From an uncultured Lachnobacterium sp. (GTDB taxonomy: Bacteria > Bacillota > Clostridia > Lachnospirales > Lachnospiraceae), in the NCBI GenBank assembly GCA_900550545.1, contig URSS01000016.1, forward strand, positions 1-51,726: a stretch of 51,726 nucleotides of DNA, in the 5' to 3' direction. A program made the translations under genes and the position numbers. Shown here one piece after another: positions 40,629 to 49,642 of this stretch; position 1 is the stretch's first letter; every line of letters starts with the position of its first letter. The notes beneath the pieces were generated by a model. That model saw nothing but the letters and a program-made list of their open reading frames with translations. It made no database searches and was not told the DNA's origin.

Positions 40629-41282
40629 TTATGAACAATGTTTTTCAATAATGCTCTGCAAATCCTTCATGTCATCACAGACATCCACTGCCCCGGCCGC
40701 CAGCATCTTACCGACATCTCCAAAGCCAAAGCTTACTGCATAACATGGGATTCCTACCTGATTTGCGCCTTCCACATCAAACATTGTATCACCGATCAGA
40801 CACATCTCATCCTTTGGGATGTCGCTCCAGCGACGCATCACTTCGTTTAATACCTCTTCTTTTTTATCGATTCTTCCGTCAAATGTAGCTCCTACCACAT
40901 CATCGAACAAATCCAGAATCCCAAAATGATCTAAGATTCGTTTGCAGGATTCTTCCGGCTTGGAAGATGCCATGCCGATCATATATCCACTTTCTTTCAG
41001 CTTACGAATGCATGTCTCCACGCCCGGGAAAAGGCTGCATTCAAAAATGCCGATTTTGTTGTAACGTTCTCTGTATACCTGCACTGCTTCATACGCCTTT
41101 TTTTCCGAAAAACCGTAGTGCGTCTGAAACGTCACGGACAAAGGCGGCCCGATAAAGAAATACAGCTTTTTTAAATCGGTTTCTTCGATGCCGTAATGTG
41201 CCAGCGCATACTGTGCGGATTTTGTAATGCCTTCCGAGGAATCAATAAGTGTTCCATCAAGATCAAATAATATTGCCTTCAA
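40629..41282 (-). CDS. HAD phosphatase (phosphoglycolate phosphatase-like)
   Basis: The 217-residue protein has ILFDLDGTLIDS (nucleophile Asp and acid/base Asp), MASSKP (motif II), the helical cap between, and IGDTMFDVEGANQVG (motif IV). It resembles Gph/PpaX-type phosphatases. The start TTG 41282 has AGGAG seven bases upstream (LKAILFDLDG); the longer ATG frame is in the preceding non-coding part and rejected. Position between folBK and CPBP suggests only co-transcription. Confidence 0.88.
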   Translation of the reverse strand: MKAILFDLDGTLIDSSEGITKSAQYALAHYGIEETDLKKLYFFIGPPLSVTFQTHYGFSEKKAYEAVQVYRERYNKIGIFECSLFPGVETCIRKLKESGYMIGMASSKPEESCKRILDHFGILDLFDDVVGATFDGRIDKKEEVLNEVMRRWSDIPKDEMCLIGDTMFDVEGANQVGIPCYAVSFGFGDVGKMLAAGAVDVCDDMKDLQSIIEKHCS

Positions 41283-41321
41283 GTCTGTTCTCCTGTTTCT
41301 TTTTTCTGTCCCGCACAGCAT

Positions 41322-42146
41322 CTACTGTACGTTTTCTTCCAATGCCTGCAGCATCTGGCTTACTGTGAGCCCAAGAACCGGATGTCTTTCATTCGGTGCA
41401 AGCTCCGCCAACGGCTGCAATACAAATGTGCGGTTTTGCATATCAACGTGAGGAATGATCAAATCGTCACTCTCATACACCAGCTTGTCATAGAAAATAA
41501 TGTCCAGATCAAGCGTGCGTGGGCCCCAGTGAATCTTGCGCTCCCGGTTGGCATGTGTCTCGATCTTATGTAAAAGCACAAGAAGTTCCTCCGGGTCGAG
41601 AAGTGTCTCAAAAGAAACACATCCGTTGAGAAAATCCGGCTGTTCTACCGGACCATATGGTTTTGTGACAATCAGTGATGATTTCTTAAGGCCCCGGATA
41701 TCCGGACAGCTTTCCAGTTCCTTTGATCCATTTGTGATCAGTTCGCCGGAATCTCCCATATTCGATCCGACTGCGACAAACGCCTTATGCCACTGTCTGG
41801 TCATATTGATCGATACATCCGTAAACGGCAGTCCAATCGGTGCATGTGGTTTGCAAAGTTCAAGCTCTATCTTTTCCAGAGCGGAAAATTCCAGCAATAC
41901 TGCATGGCACAGATGCTCCGCTGCTGCCTCGATCAGATCAAAGCTCTGCGCAGTAAATGTCTCTGTCATGAATGCACACACCTGTGCATAATTGATTGCA
42001 TCATTCAAATCATCAGTCTTTCCCGGTTGTTTCATAGAATAGAAAAGACGGGCATTGATATAGAAATCCTGCCCATTCTTTTTCTCCTCGGGAAGCACCC
42101 CGTGGTGTGCAAATATTTTTAATCCTGTAATTTTAATATAATCCAT
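41322..42146 (-). CDS. folKB: Fused dihydroneopterin aldolase and HPPK
   Basis: The 274-residue protein joins two folate enzymes. Residues 1 to about 118 are FolB (MDYIKITGLKIFAHHGVLPEE, and the NYAQVC and KPHAPIG blocks). From about 119, FolK has AFVAVGSNMGD, PYGPVEQPDFLNG and the signature WGPRTLDLDII. They act in sequence: aldolase gives hydroxymethyldihydropterin, which HPPK pyrophosphorylates. ATG 42146 follows GGGAGG. It is 32 bp after folP. Confidence 0.93.
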   Translation of the reverse strand: MDYIKITGLKIFAHHGVLPEEKKNGQDFYINARLFYSMKQPGKTDDLNDAINYAQVCAFMTETFTAQSFDLIEAAAEHLCHAVLLEFSALEKIELELCKPHAPIGLPFTDVSINMTRQWHKAFVAVGSNMGDSGELITNGSKELESCPDIRGLKKSSLIVTKPYGPVEQPDFLNGCVSFETLLDPEELLVLLHKIETHANRERKIHWGPRTLDLDIIFYDKLVYESDDLIIPHVDMQNRTFVLQPLAELAPNERHPVLGLTVSQMLQALEENVQ

Positions 42147-42178
42147 TCGTGTTCCTCCCGCATTGAACATCAGCCTTT

Positions 42179-42991
42179 TTAAGATTGCTTTCTGCAAATT
42201 GCCTGTGTCATACGGATTGCACGCATGTTTTCTTTTACATCATGTACACGCACAAAAGCGCATCCCTGCTGCACACCAAACACAGTCGTAACCAGCGTGC
42301 CTTCCACGCGCTCATCTTTTGTTGTATCAAGTGTCAGACCTACCACTGATTTTCTGGAAGTTCCAAGAAGAACCGGATAGCCAAGTTCATGCAGTCTTCC
42401 GACTTTCTGGATTGCTTCGAGATTGTTCTCATAGGACTTTGCGAAACCGACCCCCGGATCAAGCATGATTTTATCGTCCGCAATCCCGGCCTCTTTTGCC
42501 AACTGTACAGTCTCCTTCAAATCAGCGAGCATGTCGTCCATAAAACTGGTGTACTCCATATTATCACGATTGTGCATCAGACAGCAGGCCACACCCGCAT
42601 CCGCAATGACTTTCGCCATACTTTTGTCGTATTTTAATCCCCAGATATCATTTACCAGATCCGCCCCTGCTGCGATCGCTGCTTTTGCAACTTTGCTTTT
42701 ATACGTATCAATAGATACCGGAATATCAAACTTTTCTTTGATTGCACGAATGACTGGCACAACGCGTCCGATTTCTTCCTCATCCGAAATCAATGTATAC
42801 CCCGGACGTGTGGATTCCCCACCAACATCAATAATCGTGGCACCTTCCTTTATCATTTCCTCTGTATGGGCAAGTGCTGCTTCCAGATTGTTGAATTTTC
42901 CACCATCCGAAAAAGAATCCGGAGTCACATTCAATATTCCCATCACATAAGTGTCATTATTCACGTCAAATTCTCTGTTGCCGATCTTCAT
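42179..42991 (-). CDS. folP: Dihydropteroate synthase
   Basis: The 270-residue enzyme joins pterin pyrophosphate with p-aminobenzoate. Motifs are GILNVTPDSFSDGG, the DVGGESTRPGY phosphate loop, DPGVGFAKSYENN, and LLGTSRKS near the end. Complete; target of sulfonamides. It starts 26 bp after folE. Confidence 0.96.
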   Translation of the reverse strand: MKIGNREFDVNNDTYVMGILNVTPDSFSDGGKFNNLEAALAHTEEMIKEGATIIDVGGESTRPGYTLISDEEEIGRVVPVIRAIKEKFDIPVSIDTYKSKVAKAAIAAGADLVNDIWGLKYDKSMAKVIADAGVACCLMHNRDNMEYTSFMDDMLADLKETVQLAKEAGIADDKIMLDPGVGFAKSYENNLEAIQKVGRLHELGYPVLLGTSRKSVVGLTLDTTKDERVEGTLVTTVFGVQQGCAFVRVHDVKENMRAIRMTQAICRKQS

Positions 42992-43017
42992 TTCTGCAAT
43001 CCTTTCTGGTGCTGTCT

Positions 43018-43572
43018 CTAATTTTTCACAAGGTCAAAAAAGCGGTTGCACAATGCATCCTGTTCTGTAAAAATGCCGCGTGTCGCAAAAGTTACCGTCT
43101 TGCTTCCCGGCTTCTTGATTCCACGCATCGTCATGCACATATGCTCTGCTTCGATCATAACGATCGCGCCCTTTGGTTTCAAATGTTCCATCATCGCATC
43201 TGCAATCTGTCCAGTCATACGCTCCTGGATCTGTGGCCGTCTGGCATATACTTCTACCGTGCGTGCAAGTTTACTGATCCCGACTACCTCTCCGTCTGGA
43301 ATATAGGCCACATGGGCTTTTCCGTAAAAAGGCAACAGATGGTGCTCACACATGGAATAAAATGTGATATCTTTCTCGATCACCATCTCATTGTTGTCTA
43401 CATGAAATCTTTTTGCAAGATGTTCCCCTGCATCAGTGGTAAGTCCTGCAAATATTTCCTCATACATACGCGCGATACGGTCCGGTGTCTCTAAAAGTCC
43501 CTCACGGGATACATCTTCCCCGACACCCTCGAGTATTAATTTCACGCCCTGCTTTATCTTATCTTTATCCAT
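43018..43572 (-). CDS. folE: GTP cyclohydrolase I
   Basis: The 184-residue enzyme makes dihydroneopterin triphosphate from GTP, the first folate step. Zinc ligands lie in SMCEHHLLPFYG and HMCMTMRG; the QERMT block binds the substrate. ATG 43572 overlaps the end of folC by 8 bp; a longer frame inside folC is rejected. Confidence 0.95.
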   Translation of the reverse strand: MDKDKIKQGVKLILEGVGEDVSREGLLETPDRIARMYEEIFAGLTTDAGEHLAKRFHVDNNEMVIEKDITFYSMCEHHLLPFYGKAHVAYIPDGEVVGISKLARTVEVYARRPQIQERMTGQIADAMMEHLKPKGAIVMIEAEHMCMTMRGIKKPGSKTVTFATRGIFTEQDALCNRFFDLVKN

Positions 43573-44914
43573 CTTTTTTCCTATTCTGCTTCTTGTATGC
43601 GTTACGCAACTGCCCCAGATAGGACAGCGAACCAAATGCAAGCACCGGTTCTTCGTGTTCCAGCGCAAAACTTAATGCCTGTTCCACGGAAGAAGCCTCA
43701 GTTACATGTTCATAATATGTTCTCGCCTCAGCGGCCAGTGCTTTTGCACTCAATGCCCTTGTATTGTCCGGTGTAACCGTATACACACGACAGGCATACG
43801 GGCTCATAAGCCGGAGCATCTTGTCGTGCTCCTTGTCCGCCAGCACTCCTATTATATAAGTTAATTTTGTATTTGTAAAACAATTTTCTATGGATGCTGC
43901 CAATTCCTTTGCCGCATCCTCGTTATGCGCTCCATCGATGATAAAAAGCGGGTCCGTTCCAAGGACTTCAAACCGTCCCGGCCAACTGGCATCCGCAATC
44001 CCCTTCTGGATCAAAGCCAGAATTTCCTCGCGTTGTGTTTCTGTCGCATAATCAGTTGCTTTCACTTTTGGAAGAAGCTGAAATGCCACATTTGCAGCCA
44101 GTGCTGCATTTCGCATCTGATAATGTCCGGACATCGACGTAGTCAGTTCACAAACTGTCTGTTCTTTTTCATTCCTGTTCTCCAGACAACAGGAAAAGAC
44201 CAGTTCACCCGGCTTTTCTTCCCGAATCTGAAGTTTTTCTCCATCCACGAAGGTAATCCCTGCATGCTTCTCTTTGGCTGTTTTCCTCAGTACCTGTACA
44301 ACCTCCGGCTGTTGCGGTGCGGAAAAGACCGGACAGTTCTCTTTTATAATACCGGCTTTTACTGCTGCGATTTCTCCTAAAGTATTTCCAAGAAACTGCA
44401 TATGATCCATGCTGATCGTGGTAATTACCGATGCCAGCGGATGTGTAATTAAATTGGTTGCATCTGTAGCACCGCCCATACCGGTCTCAAGCAATACGAT
44501 ATCCGGCTGTTTCTCATAAAACCAAAGGAAAGCGGCTGCTGTCTCAATCTCAAATATAGTCGGACATTCCTTCCCGGCAGATACCATAATGTCACAGGCA
44601 TCCTTTACCTGTGACATTACCTTTACATATTCACTTTCTGTTATGTTCTCTCCATTATAGGTAAATACTTCAAGCGGATCAAACACCGCCGGAGACGTGT
44701 ACCTTGCCACAGAAAGTCCCGCTGCGCAAAAGATGGAAGCCAGATAAGCACCCACAGAACCTTTTCCATTCGTTCCTGCAAGATGAATGATTGGAAGTGT
44801 CTCCTGCACATTGTCCAATTCACGCATCAACGCACGAATACTTGCAAGTCCCAGAACACTTCCACTTTTGGAAGCTTCCTGTGCAAACCTGCGTGCCTGA
44901 GCATATGTCATCAT
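43565..44914 (-). CDS. folC: Folylpolyglutamate / dihydrofolate synthase
   Basis: The 449-residue Mur-like ligase adds glutamate to (dihydro)folate. Motifs are the P-loop AGTNGKGSVGAYL, the TSPAVFDPLE omega-type loop, LLETGMGGATDATN, STISMDH-type ISMDHMQFLG and IDGAHNEDAAKEL. It opens the folC-folE-folP-folBK set. The ATG lies right after the parC stop, with AAAGGAG inside parC, so folate genes are transcribed with the topoisomerase genes. Confidence 0.95.
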   Translation of the reverse strand: MMTYAQARRFAQEASKSGSVLGLASIRALMRELDNVQETLPIIHLAGTNGKGSVGAYLASIFCAAGLSVARYTSPAVFDPLEVFTYNGENITESEYVKVMSQVKDACDIMVSAGKECPTIFEIETAAAFLWFYEKQPDIVLLETGMGGATDATNLITHPLASVITTISMDHMQFLGNTLGEIAAVKAGIIKENCPVFSAPQQPEVVQVLRKTAKEKHAGITFVDGEKLQIREEKPGELVFSCCLENRNEKEQTVCELTTSMSGHYQMRNAALAANVAFQLLPKVKATDYATETQREEILALIQKGIADASWPGRFEVLGTDPLFIIDGAHNEDAAKELAASIENCFTNTKLTYIIGVLADKEHDKMLRLMSPYACRVYTVTPDNTRALSAKALAAEARTYYEHVTEASSVEQALSFALEHEEPVLAFGSLSYLGQLRNAYKKQNRKKDG

Positions 44915-44915
44915 G

Positions 44916-47147
44916 TTACTTCTTTACTCCTTTCGTATCGCGGTTTCCTACATGAAGACGTTGAAGTGCGATCATTTTGTCTTTTACTTCCACTTCCTTC
45001 GTTTCTCCCTCGTGAAGAACATAAATATGTTTCAATTCATCGCCTGCACCAAGCTTCATACCCCGGACTCCCACAGCCATCTTTTTCTTCTGTGGAATCT
45101 GTCCGCAGTCAATGCGCAGAAACATGTCCTTTGCTGAGACCATTACAAGCGTTTCATCGCCATCTAATACCTGCACGGTAAGAACCTCATCCTCATCCAT
45201 AAGTTTGGTTGCCGCAGTCGTTTTCTTTGCAACCACAAACTCTGCTCCATCCACCACTTTTAGCATGGACTGTTTCGTTCCAAAAAGCACTTTGCTGCTG
45301 CTTATATGTGCAAGGCTTGTAATGTATACAAAATTTTCTTCCTTACTGTCATAGTTGCAGACATTGTCGATTGGTGTACCCTTATCCCGGAATTTACCAT
45401 ATGGAAGGTCTAACACTTTCAGAAGATGCAACTGTCCCTTGTCGGTAAAAATGCATATTTTATCGGTGTTCTTACATTTAAAAATGCATCGGTTCTCTGC
45501 ATCCGCAGTCTCCTTGTTTCTTTCATATACGGAAACATCCACGGTCTTTGCATATCCAAAACGATCCATCAGGAATACGACATCCTGCTCTTTGATCTGT
45601 TTTGCCACAACAACGGCTTCCTTGAGGTTATCAATTACCGTTTTTCTTTCCTTTCCGTATGCTTTCTTGAACGCCTGCAGTTCCTTGATGATAACCTTTG
45701 CCATAGACGAACGATGTTCGAGAATATCCTGATATTTATTGATATTGGCCAATGTCTCATCATGCTCTTTCATTAAGGCTTCAATTTCCAGACCTATCAG
45801 CTTGTACAAACGCATCTCAAGGATTGCCTGTGCCTGACGCTCTGTAAAATTTAACTGCTGTGCCATAACTTTGGATGCTGGATTCTTAAATGTAATATTA
45901 TCTGTATTTCCTTCTGTCAGACAGGCCTTCGCATCTTTAATGTTACGGCTTCCACGCAAGATTTCAATGATCAGATCGATAACGTTACATGCGCGGATCA
46001 GACCTTCCTGAATTTCCTTACGATCTAACTCCTTTTGTAACAGCGTGTTGTATTTTCTCGTTGCAATCTCATATTGGAACTTCACATGATGACGGATAAT
46101 CGGTACGATTCCCATCGTCTCCGGTCTGCCATCAGCGACCGCCAGCATATTGACACCAAACGTATCTTCCAACTTTGTCTTTTTATAAAGGAGATTCTCC
46201 AAAGCGTCAACATCTGCGCCCTTTTTCAAATCCAAAACGATACGGATGCCTTCTTTGGAAGACTGGTTCGTAATATCCACGATATCACTTGTCGCCTTCG
46301 TCTCTACCAGATTGTAGACATCATTTAAAAACTTGCCAATGTTTGCGCCAATCATGGTGTATGGAATCTCTGTGATGACCAGACGTTCTTTTCCGCCTTT
46401 TTGTTTCTCCACTTCGACTTTCCCGCGGATTTTGATTTTACCCATACCGGATTCGTAAATTGCCACAAGATCGTCCTTATTTGCAACAATTCCTCCGGTT
46501 GGAAAATCAGGTCCCGGTATATACTGCATCATTTCAACGGTCGTAATATCCGGGTTTTTCATATAGGCAATCACACCATCTATCACCTCGCCAAAATTGT
46601 GTGGTGGAATAGAAGTTGCCATACCAACAGCAATACCTTCCGCTCCATTGATCAGAAGATTTGGTACCTTTACCGGAAGCACGACAGGTTCTTTTTCCGT
46701 CTCATCGAAGTTTGGCATGAAATCCACAACATCTTTGTCGAGATCCGCCAGATACGCTTCCTGTGTCACACGCTGTAAACGCGCCTCGGTGTATCGCATG
46801 GCAGCGGCACCATCGCCCTCGATAGAACCAAAGTTTCCATGTCCATCGATCAAAGGCAGTCCCTTTTTGAAATCCTGTGCCATCACAACCAGCGCATCAT
46901 AAATGGAAGAATCTCCATGCGGATGATATTTACCCATGGTATCACCGACAATACGCGCACTCTTTCGATAAGGCTTATCATAACGAATTCCTAGTTCATA
47001 CATATCATAGAGGGTACGTCTCTGTACCGGTTTGAGTCCATCACGCACATCCGGAAGCGCACGGGATATAATAACGCTCATGGCATAATCAATATATGAC
47101 TTCTGCATCAACTCCGAATATTCGGTCTGTATGATACTCTGTTCCAT
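44916..47147 (-). CDS. parC: DNA topoisomerase IV subunit A-like (second GyrA paralogue)
   Basis: The 743-residue protein breaks and rejoins DNA. The quinolone region (GDTMGKYHPHGDSSIYDALV) and the catalytic Tyr in AAAMRYTEARL are intact. The C-terminal beta-pinwheel is present, but the GyrA box QRRGGKG is absent: the matching loop reads PQKKKMAVGVRG. This points to a topoisomerase IV-like subunit rather than gyrase. ATG 47147 follows GAGAGG. It is separated from parE by the giant palindrome. Confidence 0.88.
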   Translation of the reverse strand: MEQSIIQTEYSELMQKSYIDYAMSVIISRALPDVRDGLKPVQRRTLYDMYELGIRYDKPYRKSARIVGDTMGKYHPHGDSSIYDALVVMAQDFKKGLPLIDGHGNFGSIEGDGAAAMRYTEARLQRVTQEAYLADLDKDVVDFMPNFDETEKEPVVLPVKVPNLLINGAEGIAVGMATSIPPHNFGEVIDGVIAYMKNPDITTVEMMQYIPGPDFPTGGIVANKDDLVAIYESGMGKIKIRGKVEVEKQKGGKERLVITEIPYTMIGANIGKFLNDVYNLVETKATSDIVDITNQSSKEGIRIVLDLKKGADVDALENLLYKKTKLEDTFGVNMLAVADGRPETMGIVPIIRHHVKFQYEIATRKYNTLLQKELDRKEIQEGLIRACNVIDLIIEILRGSRNIKDAKACLTEGNTDNITFKNPASKVMAQQLNFTERQAQAILEMRLYKLIGLEIEALMKEHDETLANINKYQDILEHRSSMAKVIIKELQAFKKAYGKERKTVIDNLKEAVVVAKQIKEQDVVFLMDRFGYAKTVDVSVYERNKETADAENRCIFKCKNTDKICIFTDKGQLHLLKVLDLPYGKFRDKGTPIDNVCNYDSKEENFVYITSLAHISSSKVLFGTKQSMLKVVDGAEFVVAKKTTAATKLMDEDEVLTVQVLDGDETLVMVSAKDMFLRIDCGQIPQKKKMAVGVRGMKLGAGDELKHIYVLHEGETKEVEVKDKMIALQRLHVGNRDTKGVKK

Positions 47148-47206
47148 AATCAATTCCTCTCTTTATCTACTATTTTGTAAACTTCTCTTCTCTATTCTTT
47201 CACACA

Positions 47207-47680
47207 TTTCGTTGAAGCCGCATGACATTCTCCTGGTTTTCTCACGATTTGAGGCAGAATTGCTGAATTTGTCAGCAATATCCGGTTCTCTTAAATTTTG
47301 TGTACGACAACGTTTGAACCATTCCGAGACGGTGTCCGCCGGACACAGATGCGCTCTCGATTTCTAGTCTGCCTAAATGGACGTCCTCAGAAAGTCGCTA
47401 TGAGCCACCGCGTCCAAACTCGCTTCATGTGTATTGAAAAATTTCTACACTATGTGCTTCAAACAGGTGTCCTGCGGCGGCACGTATCCTTCGAACGTCC
47501 ATTAAGGCATACACGAAATCACTCGGACGCAGTCTGTGTCCCGGCGAACAACCGTCTACGGAATTGTCCAAACTTTGGCGGACATAAATCATAAAAAAGA
47601 GAACCGGATATTGCGACAAATTCGTGATTCTGGATCACTAGTGAGAAAATCAGGAGAATGTCACGTGGCTTTTGAAATCC
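47207..47680. repeat. Giant imperfect palindrome between parE and parC
   Basis: The whole intergenic stretch folds on itself around a centre near 47440. Matching pairs include 47223-47245 with 47641-47663 (22 of 23), 47265-47292 with 47597-47623 (one inserted base), 47312-47347 with 47533-47573, and 47370-47386 with 47493-47509. A smaller palindrome at about 47428-47450 forms the apex. Arms of about 170-180 bp differ by substitutions and small indels. Within each arm GTGTCCG/CGGACAC and its relative form secondary hairpins. It has no believable gene. Confidence 0.85.
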
Positions 47681-47716
47681 CCATAAAAGAATATCCGGCA
47701 GAGAAGTTTCCTGCAA

Positions 47717-49630
47717 TTATATATCAAGCTGGGCATCGTTGGCATGCTCATAGATGAAGACCTTACGAGGTGGCACATCCGTTCCCATCAACATCGCCGT
47801 AACATCAGAAGCCATTCTTCCATCTTCGATCTCAATCCGTTTCATCATACGGGTCTCCGGATTTAGTGTGGTCTCCCAAAGCTGGTCTGCATCCATCTCT
47901 CCAAGACCTTTATATCTTTGCAGTGTAAAACTTCCGGTATGTGTCCTGCGGTATTTATCCAAAGCCGCATCATCATACAGATATTCTTCTTTTCCTTTTG
48001 ACGGAATCACTTTATACAATGGCGGCATTGCCACATAGACATGTCCCTCAAAAATAAGTTCCGGCATAAAACGATAGAACAGTGTCAGAAGAAGCGTGGA
48101 AATATGGGCACCATCTACATCGGCATCGGCCATGATAATGATCTTGTCATAACGTAGCTTTGTGATGTCGAAATCATTTCCATACCCTTCCGAAAATCCA
48201 CAGCCAAAAGCATTGATCATCGTCTTGATTTCCGCATTCGCCAATACTTTGTCAATACTTGCTTTCTCAACATTTAAGATTTTACCGCGAATTGGCATAA
48301 TTGCCTGATACATACGGTTTCTTGCCATCTTTGCCGAACCGCCGGCAGAATCTCCCTCAACGATAAAGATTTCGCACTTGGAGGCATCGCGGCTCTCGCA
48401 GTTGGAAAGCTTTCCGTTAGAATCGAAAGAGAACTTCTGCTTGGTCAGCAGATTGGTTCTTGCTTTTTCCTCTGCCTTGCGGATTTTTGCAGCTTTCTCC
48501 GCACAGCCGATCACGGTCTTTAAGGTCTCTAAGTTCTTGTCAAAATACAACGGAACTTCATCACTTGTGACTTTTGCTGTTGCACGGTTCGCATCCTGAT
48601 TATCAAGCTTTGTCTTTGTCTGTCCTTCAAATCGCGGATCCGGATGTTTGATTGAAATGACCGCAGTCATTCCATTACGAACGTCTGCACCGTTAAAGTT
48701 TGCGTCTTTATCCTTTAAAATACCAAGTTCTCTGGCATAAGAATTAATAATCGTTGTAAACGCTGTTTTAAAACCAGTCAGATGTGTTCCACCCTCGGAA
48801 TTATAAATATTATTACAAAAGCCCATTATATTCTCATGAAATTCGCTTGTATACTGAAAAGCGACTTCTACCGCAATGTCCTCACTTTCGCCTTTAAAAT
48901 AGATGACATCATGAAGTGTTTCAATATTACTGTTCAGATCCTTTACAAATCCAACAATTCCATCCGGTTCATGAAATTCAATATGCTCTACTTCCGGTTT
49001 TCTCCGGTCTTCATAGATTATGGTAAGTGCTGGATTCAAGTATGCCGTCTCGTGCATACGGCTTTTGACATCTTCTTCCTTAAACCGTGTCTTTTCAAAA
49101 ATTTCCGGATCCGGAAGAAAATTAATCTTAGTTCCTGTCTTTTTTGTCTTACCCAGTTTCGGGAGAAGGCCGTTTTCCAATTCAATTACCGGAACGCCCT
49201 TCTCATAGCGGTCATGATGAATATATCCCTCACGGCTGATTTGCACATCCATATAAGTGGACAATGCATTCACAACGGAAGATCCAACACCATGCAGACC
49301 ACCGCTTGTCTTGTACGCGTTGTTGTCAAATTTTCCGCCTGCATGAAGAGTGGAAAATACAACACGGGCTGCCGATACACCTTTTGCATGCATTCCAACC
49401 GGAATTCCTCGTCCGTTATCTTCAACTGTACAGGAACCATCCGCCTCAAGTGTCACCCAGATCGTATCACACACACCAGCCAGATGCTCGTCCACTGAAT
49501 TATCTACAATTTCATAGATCAAATGATTCAATCCCTTTGTCGTAACACTGCCGATATACATTCCCGGACGCTTACGAACGGCTTCTAATCCTTCCAATAC
49601 CGCAATACTGCTTGCATCATATCCTGCCAT
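47717..49630 (-). CDS. parE: DNA topoisomerase IV subunit B-like (second GyrB paralogue)
   Basis: The 637-residue ATPase subunit has the GHKL site: EIVDNSVDEHLAG, DNGRGIPVG, LHGVGSSVVNALS. The TOPRIM block is EGDSAGGSAKMARN with DADVDGAHI, followed by RYKGLGEMDADQLWETT. Length is that of ParE/GyrB in Firmicutes. The start has a 12-bp gap to the cdaR-like gene. It works with the downstream parC product in chromosome decatenation. Confidence 0.9.
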   Translation of the reverse strand: MAGYDASSIAVLEGLEAVRKRPGMYIGSVTTKGLNHLIYEIVDNSVDEHLAGVCDTIWVTLEADGSCTVEDNGRGIPVGMHAKGVSAARVVFSTLHAGGKFDNNAYKTSGGLHGVGSSVVNALSTYMDVQISREGYIHHDRYEKGVPVIELENGLLPKLGKTKKTGTKINFLPDPEIFEKTRFKEEDVKSRMHETAYLNPALTIIYEDRRKPEVEHIEFHEPDGIVGFVKDLNSNIETLHDVIYFKGESEDIAVEVAFQYTSEFHENIMGFCNNIYNSEGGTHLTGFKTAFTTIINSYARELGILKDKDANFNGADVRNGMTAVISIKHPDPRFEGQTKTKLDNQDANRATAKVTSDEVPLYFDKNLETLKTVIGCAEKAAKIRKAEEKARTNLLTKQKFSFDSNGKLSNCESRDASKCEIFIVEGDSAGGSAKMARNRMYQAIMPIRGKILNVEKASIDKVLANAEIKTMINAFGCGFSEGYGNDFDITKLRYDKIIIMADADVDGAHISTLLLTLFYRFMPELIFEGHVYVAMPPLYKVIPSKGKEEYLYDDAALDKYRRTHTGSFTLQRYKGLGEMDADQLWETTLNPETRMMKRIEIEDGRMASDVTAMLMGTDVPPRKVFIYEHANDAQLDI

Positions 49631-49642
49631 GTTTCCTACTCC

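Noticed and set aside
47298..47594. Open frames of 60-100 codons inside the parE-parC gap on both strands
   Set aside because: They follow the two arms of the palindrome, have low-complexity odd composition, no RBS, and each arm gives similar nonsense translations.
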